From contig CAJQPV010000131.1 of assembly GCA_905480305.1 (NCBI GenBank), forward strand, positions 1 to 5,086: 5,086 bases of DNA. The letters run 5' to 3'. The position numbers were made by a program, and so were the translations under genes. The notes under the pieces were generated by a model that was given only the letters and a program-made list of their open reading frames with translations, ran no database searches and was not told the origin of the DNA. The stretch is from an uncultured Gammaproteobacteria bacterium (GTDB taxonomy: Bacteria; Pseudomonadota; Gammaproteobacteria; UBA9214). This document shows, piece after piece, positions 1 through 5,086 of this stretch; within the stretch, counting starts at the first letter, position 1; every line of letters begins with the position of its first letter.

Positions 1-2
1 GT

Positions 3-887
3 GTGTTTGCATTACACCTCGTTGGCTGGTTGCCGCACCTGGCATCGGCTATGGACCAGTTGGCATTTACATTTGGCGAGACCCGTCTGTCATTGCTGAT
101 CGTGGTCAAGCTGGTTGTGCTGTGTGGCCTGTATCTGCTGCTGGCTATATGGTTGTCCGGTCTGATCGAGCAACAGCTGAAAAAGTCGCAGCACATCAAT
201 ATCAGTATGCGTGTTGGTTTAAGCAAGGCCACCAAGGTGACCTTGCTGAGCCTGGCGTTCCTGCTGGCACTGAACGAGGCCGGTCTGAATCTCGCCTCGT
301 TGACGGTTTTTGGTGGCGCGCTTGGTGTCGGTATTGGTTTTGGCCTGCAGAAGATTGTCAGTAATTTTATCAGCGGATTTATTTTACTGGGGGACCGTTC
401 GATTCGTCCGGGCGATGTTATCAGCGTCGGCAATACCTATGGCTGGGTCAGGGAGTTGCGTGCTCGCTATGTGGTGGTGCGCAACCGTGATGGCGTGGAA
501 ACACTGATACCGAACGAGAATCTGGTGACGACGGATGTGATTAACTGGAGTTACAGCGACAAGCGTGTACGCGTACGTATACCCGTGCAGATTAGTTATG
601 ACGATGACCCGGAACAGGCGATGGCGATTATGGACCAGGCCGCCATGGCAAGCTCGCGGGTGCTGAAGACACCGCCGCCGGCAACACGTCTGATGGAATT
701 TGCCGACAGTGGCATCGCGCTGGAGCTGCGGGTGTGGCTTTCAGATCCACAGGAAGGTGTCGGTAATGTTCGCTCTGATATCAACCTGGCTATCTGGCAC
801 GGTTTCAAGGAAGCCGGGATTACCATTCCGTATCCGCAGCGCGATGTGCATCTGCGGCAGGCCGTCGAGCCAGTGATACAACCGTAG
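3..887 (+). CDS. MscS-family mechanosensitive ion channel, probably 5'-truncated by window edge
   Basis: This is an inner-membrane small-conductance mechanosensitive channel of the MscS superfamily, which opens under membrane tension to release solutes on osmotic downshock. Counting from the first codon in the window, hydrophobic segments lie at about 30-53, 75-91 and 97-130. The last has the Gly/Ala-rich pore-lining pattern (FGGALGVGIGFGLQKIVSNF, 103-122), followed by DRSIRPGDVI (131-140), the start of the MscS beta domain. The conserved LIPNENL (168-174) and NWSYSD (181-186) motifs follow, then the alpha/beta cytoplasmic domain ending in PYPQRDVHL (276-284). The GTG at base 3 lies against the window edge with no ribosome binding site visible. 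From my knowledge of the family, close relatives are often longer, with extra N-terminal membrane helices, so the true start is probably upstream. The 3' end, a TAG stop at 885-887, is complete. Family is secure; the exact subtype is not. Confidence 0.93.
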   Translation: MFALHLVGWLPHLASAMDQLAFTFGETRLSLLIVVKLVVLCGLYLLLAIWLSGLIEQQLKKSQHINISMRVGLSKATKVTLLSLAFLLALNEAGLNLASLTVFGGALGVGIGFGLQKIVSNFISGFILLGDRSIRPGDVISVGNTYGWVRELRARYVVVRNRDGVETLIPNENLVTTDVINWSYSDKRVRVRIPVQISYDDDPEQAMAIMDQAAMASSRVLKTPPPATRLMEFADSGIALELRVWLSDPQEGVGNVRSDINLAIWHGFKEAGITIPYPQRDVHLRQAVEPVIQP

Positions 888-914
888 GATGTGCTGAGCA
901 CAGCGAAGCGCATC
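888..914. other. Imperfect stem-loop right after the channel gene stop
   Basis: GATGTGCT (888-895) can pair with AGCGCATC (907-914), an 8-bp stem with one G-U or A-C style mismatch depending on the strand and an 11-base loop. It begins directly after the TAG stop of the channel gene. It has no T-run behind it, so it is not a textbook intrinsic terminator, though it could help 3'-end stability of the transcript. CATCA (911-915) can pair instead with TGATG (921-925), so alternative folds compete. Confidence 0.35.
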
Positions 915-923
915 ATTTCGTGA

Positions 924-986
924 TGTAGGAGCGGCGTCCTCGCCGCGATGATGCGTGGTAATCGCGCCGGGGACGGCGCTCCTACA
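924..986. repeat. Inverted pair of REP-like palindromic elements (BIME-like)
   Basis: Two 26-base elements face each other, at 924-949 and 961-986, separated by 11 bases. Each has the same outer head (TGTAGGAG) and inner tail (GCGAT), and each contains its own 6-bp GC hairpin: GCGGCG/CGCCGC (931-936 with 941-946) in the left and GCGCCG/CGGCGC (964-969 with 974-979) in the right. Read in the same sense, the arms agree at 23 of 26 positions. Two of the three differences are a paired change within the stem, and the third is in the loop. The GTAGGAGCG head and GCGA tail match REP elements known from Pseudomonas and other gammaproteobacteria, which are typically mobilised by RAYT transposases. The position between two convergent genes is the usual place for them. 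The whole unit can also fold as one long hairpin and might act on transcripts from both sides. No RAYT gene lies in the window. Confidence 0.8.
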
Positions 987-1006
987 GGTGGCTTGCTGTC
1001 CGGTTG

Positions 1007-1819
1007 TTAAAAAAACGTGCCGTCAATCGGCGATGACGCACTGGCAAAACGTTTGCGTGGAATACGCCCGGCGCGGAATGCTTCGCGCCCGGCCTCAATA
1101 CCCTTCTTCATGGCGGAGGCCATCAGCACCGGGTCCTGTGCGCCGGCAATGGCCGTATTCATCAGTACACCGTCACAACCCAGCTCCATGGCAATCGCGG
1201 CGTCAGAAGCCGTACCAACCCCGGCGTCGACCAGGATCGGCACCGAGGCGTTTTCCACGATGGTGCGTATATTGTGCGGGTTGCGTATACCCAGTCCGGA
1301 GCCGATCGGTGCGGCCAGTGGCATTACCGCGACACAGCCCATGTCTTCAAAACGTTTCGCGATGATGGGATCATCATTGGTATACACCATGATCTTGAAA
1401 CCATCCTTCACCAGTATTTCGGTGGCCTCGATCGTTTGTATGATGTCAGGGAACAACGTTTTTTCGTCACCCAGCACTTCCAGTTTCACCAGCTCGTGTC
1501 CATCCAGCAGTTCGCGCGCCAGCCGACAGGTGCGCACTGCGTCGCTGGCGGTATAGCAGCCGGCGGTATTGGGCAGCAGTGTGTACTTGTCCGGCGAAAT
1601 GACTTCCAGCAGGCTGGGTTCGTTCGGGTTCTGGCCGATATTGGTACGACGGATGGCAACTGTCACGATCTCTGCACCACTGGCCTCGGTAGCGGCACGC
1701 GTCTCCTCCAGATCCTTGTATTTGCCGGTACCGACCAGCAGGCGGGACTTATATTCGACGCCGGCGATGAGCAGCGGGTCGGAGCTGGTATGAAGCTTTG
1801 CTTGGATGACGCTAGACAT
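1007..1819 (-). CDS. thiG: Thiazole synthase ThiG
   Basis: ThiG builds the thiazole phosphate half of thiamine in the cytoplasm from 1-deoxy-D-xylulose 5-phosphate, dehydroglycine (or glycine-derived imine) and the thiocarboxylate sulfur of ThiS. The 270-residue protein is full length for the family (about 255-270) and reads as a TIM barrel. Visible hallmarks are VGTGKY (29-34), the VKLEV strand (111-115) with the Schiff-base lysine at K112, the phosphate-binding GSGLGIRNP (173-181), [12 protein letters not shown] (197-208) and [10 protein letters not shown] (221-230). The ATG at 1819-1817 is the only likely start, because an in-frame TAA lies two codons upstream (- strand, 1828-1826). Shine-Dalgarno pairing is weak (AAGAG about 10 bases before the ATG), which fits translation as second gene after thiS, 68 bases upstream. 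It converges with the channel gene across the REP pair. Assignment is secure. Confidence 0.97.
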   Translation of the reverse strand: MSSVIQAKLHTSSDPLLIAGVEYKSRLLVGTGKYKDLEETRAATEASGAEIVTVAIRRTNIGQNPNEPSLLEVISPDKYTLLPNTAGCYTASDAVRTCRLARELLDGHELVKLEVLGDEKTLFPDIIQTIEATEILVKDGFKIMVYTNDDPIIAKRFEDMGCVAVMPLAAPIGSGLGIRNPHNIRTIVENASVPILVDAGVGTASDAAIAMELGCDGVLMNTAIAGAQDPVLMASAMKKGIEAGREAFRAGRIPRKRFASASSPIDGTFF

Positions 1820-1887
1820 AGGCAGTTAACTCTTTAATACTTGGTGGCAGGGTTATTTGAAATACGGGTGCTGCTGACTGCTGGCGG

Positions 1888-2088
1888 TCAACCACCACCG
1901 ATAGCGTGCACGATTTCAACCCGGTCGCCGGGATTGATAACGTGGTTGTCATAGGTGCTGCGTGACACGATTTCCTCGTTGATCTCCAGTGCCAGGCGCT
2001 TGTCGGCCAGGCCCAGTGAGCGCAGCAGTTCGCTGGCGCTGAGTTTGTCCGGGTATTCGCTTGCGGTGCCATTAACAGTGATATTCAT
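1888..2088 (-). CDS. thiS: Sulfur carrier protein ThiS
   Basis: ThiS is a small ubiquitin-fold protein whose C-terminal glycine is adenylated by ThiF and converted to a thiocarboxylate, which then donates sulfur to ThiG for thiazole formation. The 66-residue length, the MNITVNG first strand, the LLRSLGL helix (21-27), the ALEINEEIV strand (33-41), the GDRVEIVHAIGGG ending (54-66) and the terminal Gly-Gly are all diagnostic. It is the first gene of a two-gene operon with thiG. No thiF, thiE, thiC or thiO gene is present here, so adenylation must come from a partner encoded elsewhere (ThiF or MoeB-like, inferred). The start at 2088 follows a weak GAAG ribosome binding site 4 bases upstream, and an in-frame TAG lies 12 codons upstream. 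No room exists for a TPP riboswitch between the likely promoter and the start. Confidence 0.96.
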   Translation of the reverse strand: MNITVNGTASEYPDKLSASELLRSLGLADKRLALEINEEIVSRSTYDNHVINPGDRVEIVHAIGGG

Positions 2089-2105
2089 GGTGCTTCGTGT
2101 GTGTG

Positions 2106-2118
2106 CAGTTTTAAACTG
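2106..2118. other. 13-base palindrome in the thiS/acyl-CoA synthetase divergent spacer
   Basis: CAGTTT-T-AAACTG is a perfect 6-bp inverted repeat around one central base. It covers the inferred transcription start of thiS-thiG, a position where a repressor would block initiation. A spacer of one base cannot form an RNA hairpin, so if functional it would be a protein-binding dyad in DNA. No known regulator site is recognised and chance occurrence is possible. Confidence 0.3.
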
Positions 2119-2123
2119 TGACT

Positions 2124-2153
2124 ATTCTACCGCAACCGCCCGGTTTTGGTCAT
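2124..2153 (-). promoter_or_regulatory. Candidate sigma70 promoter for thiS-thiG
   Basis: On the - strand, ATGACC (2153-2148, 4 of 6 matches to TTGACA) and TAGAAT (2129-2124, 5 of 6 to TATAAT) are separated by 18 bases. The inferred transcription start near 2116 gives a leader of roughly 28 bases before the thiS ATG. This is a pattern match only. The -35 half overlaps the region just upstream of the synthetase ribosome binding site on the other strand. Confidence 0.45.
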
Positions 2154-2157
2154 TACC

Positions 2158-2171
2158 AGGGGAAATAAGGG
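2158..2171 (+). promoter_or_regulatory. Ribosome binding region of the acyl-CoA synthetase gene
   Basis: Two purine-rich blocks precede the ATG at 2175: AGGGGA (2158-2163, 11 bases before the ATG) and AAGGG (2167-2171, 3 bases before). Neither has ideal spacing. An in-frame TAA at 2166-2168 lies between them, so no earlier start is possible and the ATG at 2175 is the first available. Confidence 0.5.
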
Positions 2172-2174
2172 CTT

Positions 2175-4007
2175 ATGACATTTGCTACCGAAGATATTAT
2201 TTCCGCCGAGAAGGCCGGGACGCTGGATGGCCTGATGCTGCAACGTATCAAGCGCTCGCCGGAAGTTGTTGCCTACCGCCACTTTGATGCCGACAGCAAG
2301 GCGTGGTGCGATACCAGTTGGGGCGAAGTGGGTGAACAGATATCCCGCTGGCAGGCGGCGCTGGCCGCCGAGAACCTGCTGCCCGGCGAGCGCGTCGCGG
2401 TACACCTGCGCAACAGCAAGGAATGGGTGTACTTTGACCAGGCCGCGCTGGCCTGCGGGCTGGTGACGGTGCCGCTGTATACCGATGACCGGCCGGACAA
2501 TATTGCCTACATCATGACCGACTCGACGGTGAAGGTGCTGCTGGTACAGGACGCCGCTGTCTGGAAACGGCTGCGTCCGGCGCTGGCCGGGCAGGAAGAT
2601 CTGCAGCGGGTACTGATCCTCAGCAGCGAAAGGGCCTCTCCGGGCGAGTTGCTGGCCGATGAGCGGGTGCGCTTTGTTTCCGACTGGTTGCCGGCGGACG
2701 CAGCGCCGCTGGTCAGTCGTGACGGTAATCCGCATGCGCTGGCGTCGATTGTCTACACCTCCGGTACCACCGGGCGCCCCAAGGGTGTCATGCTAACGCA
2801 CCACAACATGCTGTCGATTGCACATTCGGCACTCACCATGATTGATGTTTACCAGGAAGACCTGTTCCTGTCGTTTTTGCCGTTGTCGCACACACTGGAA
2901 CGCACCGCTGGTTATTACCTGCCGATAATGTCGGGGTCTGCGGTGGCTTATGCGCGATCCATTTTACAGCTCGCTGATGATCTGCAGAATATTCGCCCGA
3001 CGGTGATGATTGCTGTGCCGCGTATTTTTGAGCGTGTATTTGCACGTATACAGGGACAGCTGGAAAAACAGTCTGCACTGAAGCGTGCGCTGTTTAACCT
3101 GACCACCCGTGTCGGCTGGCATCGCTTTGAGCGTCAGCAAAACCGGGCAGCGTGGCATCCACGGCTGTTGCTATGGCCATTGTTGAACAGGCTGGTGGCG
3201 CAAAAGGTGACAGCCAAGCTGGGTGGCAGGCTGCGTATGGCGGTCAGTGGTGGCGCGGCACTATCAAAGCCGATAGCGAGAATCTTTATCGGCCTGGGTG
3301 TGCCAATCCTGCAAGGGTATGGTCTGACTGAGACCAGCCCGGTGATCAGCGTGAATATTCCGGACGATAATGAGCCGGGCAGTGTCGGTTTGCCGTTGAA
3401 CGGGGTGGAGGTGCGTGTCGGTCAACAGGATGAGCTGCTGGTGAAGACGCCGGGGATGATGCAGGGTTACTGGAACAATCATGCCGCCACCCGCGAGATT
3501 ATCGATGCGGCGGGTTGGCTGCATACCGGTGACCAGGCGCGGATTGAGAACGGACATATTTATATTACCGGCCGCATCAAGGATATTCTGGTGATGTCCA
3601 ACGGCGAAAAAGTCCCGCCGATGGATATGGAGCTGGCGATCAGCCTGGTGCCGGAAATTGAACAGGTGCTGGTGATCGGTGAAGGCGAATCTTATCTCGC
3701 GGCGATTGTGGTGTTAAACCCGGAGGAGTGGCAACAATTGGCAAAACGTTTTTCACTGGATTTGGATGCCACAGACAGTCTGCGTAACGAAAAGCTGCAC
3801 GCGACAATATTGAAGCATATCAAGCTGCGCTTAAAGGACTTCCCCGGTTATGCCAAGATTCGGCGACTGGTATTGACGCTGCAACCCTGGACGGTCGATA
3901 ACGGTCTGCTGACGCCGACACTCAAGGTCAAGCGCGCGCGCGTTCTGGATCAGTTCGCAGAAGAGATAGGTGCCTTGTATAAAGCTGGTTCAGCGGGGCG
4001 TGGCTGA
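2175..4007 (+). CDS. Long-chain fatty acid-CoA ligase (AMP-forming, FadD15-like)
   Basis: This is an ANL-superfamily enzyme that activates a fatty acid with ATP to an acyl-adenylate and then transfers it to CoA. At 610 residues it matches the FadD15/eukaryotic ACSL-like branch (about 600) rather than E. coli FadD (about 560). Motifs in order: ATP/phosphate loop YTSGTTGRPKG (194-204); FLPLSHTLER (234-243), characteristic of long-chain members; PRIFERVFARI (282-292); SGGAAL (358-363); GYGLTETSP (381-389); TGD (451-453) with the ribose-binding aspartate; the hinge motif GRIKDILVMSNGEK (466-479); and LLTPTLKVKR (578-587) with the likely catalytic lysine at K584. No signal peptide or membrane helix is evident, so it is probably cytosolic or peripheral to the membrane. 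All catalytic motifs are intact. Chain-length preference and role (fatty-acid uptake, degradation or phospholipid recycling) cannot be read from sequence. It is divergent from thiS and convergent with the DsrE-like gene. Confidence 0.94.
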   Translation: MTFATEDIISAEKAGTLDGLMLQRIKRSPEVVAYRHFDADSKAWCDTSWGEVGEQISRWQAALAAENLLPGERVAVHLRNSKEWVYFDQAALACGLVTVPLYTDDRPDNIAYIMTDSTVKVLLVQDAAVWKRLRPALAGQEDLQRVLILSSERASPGELLADERVRFVSDWLPADAAPLVSRDGNPHALASIVYTSGTTGRPKGVMLTHHNMLSIAHSALTMIDVYQEDLFLSFLPLSHTLERTAGYYLPIMSGSAVAYARSILQLADDLQNIRPTVMIAVPRIFERVFARIQGQLEKQSALKRALFNLTTRVGWHRFERQQNRAAWHPRLLLWPLLNRLVAQKVTAKLGGRLRMAVSGGAALSKPIARIFIGLGVPILQGYGLTETSPVISVNIPDDNEPGSVGLPLNGVEVRVGQQDELLVKTPGMMQGYWNNHAATREIIDAAGWLHTGDQARIENGHIYITGRIKDILVMSNGEKVPPMDMELAISLVPEIEQVLVIGEGESYLAAIVVLNPEEWQQLAKRFSLDLDATDSLRNEKLHATILKHIKLRLKDFPGYAKIRRLVLTLQPWTVDNGLLTPTLKVKRARVLDQFAEEIGALYKAGSAGRG

Positions 4008-4018
4008 TATTACCAGCT
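3983..4018. terminator. Possible bidirectional stem-loop across two convergent stop codons
   Basis: AGCTGGT (3983-3989) is complementary to ACCAGCT (4012-4018), and within it CAGC (3991-3994) can pair with GCTG (4003-4006), giving an interrupted hairpin. It spans the stop codons of both the acyl-CoA synthetase (4005-4007) and the DsrE-like gene (4012-4010). Neither strand has a T-run after the stem, so intrinsic termination is doubtful. The structure may only protect or pair the overlapping 3' ends. Confidence 0.3.
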
Positions 4019-4495
4019 GATGTAGGCAAAGCCCTGTTCCTGCAGCAGCATGATGTCATCGGCGCCGATAGGTACGACTTTGGCGAACGGCAGCAGGTCT
4101 TCTTCCGTCCATTGCAGGGCCTTCATGGTGTTGCCGCAGGCATGGAAGGCGACACCATAGGCAGCGAGTGAGCCGGCGCGTTGCTGCAGTTCATGCGGGA
4201 TGGGTCGCTGCGGGTGCTTGCCGATAAGGTGCAGCCCCGGGCCCATTACACCGATCACGATTTCAACATCATCACCGTACTTGCGCAGCAACTCGCCGGC
4301 GGAAAATAAAACACTCTGCAGGTATTCCGGGTCTGCATTGTTGCACTGGTAGACAATCCGGTGCTTCGAGGCGTCATCAAAGTGTGATTCCGTGTGATGC
4401 GCATGTACCTGTCTGGCGGCGACGAGGCCGCCGAGCAGGCCGATGGATTTCAGTGCGACACGACGTGTGCGATTGAATAACTTCCCGCTACGCAT
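4010..4495 (-). CDS. Tat-exported DsrE/DsrF-like family protein
   Basis: A 161-residue protein with an N-terminal Tat-type signal: TRRVALK (10-16) carries the twin arginines R11-R12, a hydrophobic stretch runs about 17-28, and HAHH suggests cleavage after A32. The mature part of about 129 residues resembles the DsrE/DsrF/YchN fold: a first strand HRIVYQCNN (45-53), a helix with EYLQSVLFSAGELL (57-70), the strand VEIVIGVMGPGLHLI (77-91), and GVAFHACGNTM (114-124), where C120 sits at the position of the conserved family cysteine. A second cysteine is C51. In DsrE-like proteins the conserved cysteine can carry sulfane sulfur; whether this one does is inference. Family members in the Dsr complex are cytoplasmic, so a periplasmic form points to a different job. 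The start has a good GGAG site 7 bases upstream, and an in-frame TAA lies 10 codons upstream. Family fairly sure, function unknown. Confidence 0.85.
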   Translation of the reverse strand: MRSGKLFNRTRRVALKSIGLLGGLVAARQVHAHHTESHFDDASKHRIVYQCNNADPEYLQSVLFSAGELLRKYGDDVEIVIGVMGPGLHLIGKHPQRPIPHELQQRAGSLAAYGVAFHACGNTMKALQWTEEDLLPFAKVVPIGADDIMLLQEQGFAYISW

Positions 4496-4502
4496 GGTGA
4501 TT

Positions 4503-4506
4503 CTCC
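4503..4506 (-). promoter_or_regulatory. Ribosome binding site of the DsrE-like gene
   Basis: GGAG on the - strand lies 7 bases before the ATG at 4495-4493, a near-ideal position. It supports that start, which also places the twin-arginine signal properly near the N-terminus. Confidence 0.75.
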
Positions 4507-4531
4507 AGAAGTCGGGTTTCAGTTACACTGT

Positions 4532-4545
4532 TGCTGACATCAGCA
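4532..4545. other. 14-base dyad in the divergent spacer before the DsrE-like gene
   Basis: TGCTGA-CA-TCAGCA is a perfect 6-bp inverted repeat with a 2-base centre, about 37 bases upstream of the DsrE-like start and about 100 bases upstream of the lipoprotein start. The tight centre suggests a DNA operator rather than an RNA hairpin. A second small inverted repeat, GCCGA/TCGGC, follows at 4546-4563. On the - strand the dyad lies between TTGTTC (4554-4549) and TGTAAC (4527-4522), but their 21-base separation is longer than normal, so no promoter is called. Confidence 0.35.
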
Positions 4546-4632
4546 GCCGAACAATGGCTCGGCACGGGACTCACTGCCTTGCGACTTCCAGTCTAGCGCA
4601 GACCCCCGTTTTTTTCTTTCCCGGTGACTCGT

Positions 4633-4638
4633 AGGGGG
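4633..4638 (+). promoter_or_regulatory. Ribosome binding site of the lipoprotein gene
   Basis: AGGGGG lies 5 bases before the ATG at 4644. It overlaps an in-frame TAG (4632-4634), which excludes any earlier start and fixes the N-terminus of the lipoprotein. Confidence 0.65.
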
Positions 4639-4643
4639 CATCT

Positions 4644-5086
4644 ATGAACGCGGCAAGTTTCAAGCAATGGGTAGTTCCGGTTGCTCTTGTGGTTGTGTCC
4701 ATTGCCGGATGCGCAAATATCATGGCTGTGAAGGATGACGTTAACTCGCAGTTCTTTTACATCAGGCCCGGTTCGAAATTGATCCTGCATAAGGATGTGA
4801 ATATCCCGAAAGAGCGCTCACACACCAGTTTTCAGCATGGCAAGGTCGTCTCCGGGCTGGATAACTATGCCGTCGGCTGCGTACTGGACGTGCGCGACCT
4901 GGGTCCCGGCACGGTCAGTGCCGGGACCTTTACGGTTTCACGTGCCGAGAGCTCGCAGGAATGGATCAGTCGCCCCAATATCATGAAGTTCTACCGTGTC
5001 ATCTATCTGCAGTCTGATACTCAACCGGATGTGTTGCGCCTGACCTGCCAGGACTGGGATGGCCCGCTGCTGGGCACAGATATCTC
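4644..5086 (+). CDS. Uncharacterised lipoprotein, 3' end outside window
   Basis: An open frame of 147 complete codons starts at ATG 4644 and is still open at the window edge. The N-terminus is a classic lipoprotein signal: K8 in a short n-region, a hydrophobic core WVVPVALVVVSI (9-20), then the lipobox IAGC with the modified cysteine at C23. Residue +2 is alanine rather than aspartate, which under the E. coli Lol rule predicts outer-membrane sorting, facing the periplasm. The mature part is soluble and looks strand-rich, with FFYIRPGSKLILHKDVNIP (37-55), SFQHGKVVSGLDNYAVGCVLD (62-82) and GTVSAGTFTVSR (89-100). Cysteines C79 and C135 could form a disulfide. I recognise no named domain. It is divergent from the DsrE-like gene with a 148-base spacer. 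The gene call is strong (lipobox, ribosome binding site, long open frame); the function is unknown. Confidence 0.87.
   Translation, partial: MNAASFKQWVVPVALVVVSIAGCANIMAVKDDVNSQFFYIRPGSKLILHKDVNIPKERSHTSFQHGKVVSGLDNYAVGCVLDVRDLGPGTVSAGTFTVSRAESSQEWISRPNIMKFYRVIYLQSDTQPDVLRLTCQDWDGPLLGTDI

Noticed and set aside
1017..1837. Long open frames on the + strand opposite thiG (1017-1556 and 1274-1837).
   Set aside because: They lie wholly or almost wholly antisense to a well-conserved thiG, show low-complexity Ser/Arg/Gln-rich translations with no recognisable domain and have no clear ribosome binding site. They are by-products of thiG codon use.
1812..2072. An 86-codon - strand frame overlapping thiS and reaching into thiG.
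   Set aside because: It is out of frame with thiS, whose ThiS hallmarks and Gly-Gly end are unambiguous; the overlap is a shadow.
2127..2735. A 202-codon frame on the - strand opposite the 5' end of the acyl-CoA synthetase.
   Set aside because: Its translation is Arg/Gln/His-rich without domain features, and the opposing frame is a complete enzyme with all motifs.
3191..3198. An octamer identical to the E. coli Chi site, GCTGGTGG.
   Set aside because: One copy inside a coding region is expected by chance, and Chi sequence is not known for this organism.
4601..4620. GC block followed by a run of seven T, resembling an intrinsic terminator on the + strand.
   Set aside because: No stable stem precedes the T-run, and no + strand gene ends upstream that would need it.
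4443..4790. Short frames at 4443-4634 (+) and 4593-4790 (-) in and around the divergent spacer.
   Set aside because: They overlap the well-supported DsrE-like and lipoprotein N-termini on the opposite strand and lack good starts or recognisable sequence.

Overview
The window looks like ordinary chromosome from a gammaproteobacterium of moderate GC content. The protein families (large MscS-type channel, ThiS-ThiG pair, FadD15-like acyl-CoA synthetase, exported DsrE-family protein, lipoprotein) and a pair of REP-type palindromes carrying the GTAGGAG head seen in Pseudomonas and relatives all fit that group. A sulfur-oxidising relative is possible because of the DsrE-like protein, but that alone is weak evidence. 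I see no transposase, phage gene, CRISPR array, tRNA or rRNA.

Layout from left to right: (1) a mechanosensitive channel gene on the + strand that is probably cut at its 5' end by the window edge (3-887); (2) a 119-base convergent intergenic spacer with an imperfect hairpin and an inverted pair of REP-like elements (924-986); (3) thiS-thiG on the - strand (2088 down to 1007), sulfur carrier plus thiazole synthase for thiamine biosynthesis; (4) an 86-base divergent spacer with a plausible thiS promoter and a 13-base palindrome; (5) a 610-residue long-chain acyl-CoA synthetase on the + strand (2175-4007); (6) a Tat-exported DsrE/F-like protein on the - strand (4495 down to 4010), whose stop codon is only 2 bases from that of the synthetase; (7) a 148-base divergent spacer with a 14-base dyad; (8) a lipoprotein gene on the + strand (4644 onward) that runs off the right edge.

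The genes alternate in direction (+, - -, +, -, +), so only thiS and thiG form a clear operon. The others are probably separately transcribed housekeeping or accessory units with no evident common pathway. In the - strand genes, the acyl-CoA synthetase and the lipoprotein, start codons are bounded by in-frame stops a short way upstream, so those starts are well fixed. I did not find a convincing novel multi-gene system. The points most worth a second look are the REP pair with compensatory stem changes, the Tat-exported DsrE-like protein with its divergent, uncharacterised lipoprotein neighbour, and the dyad between those two.
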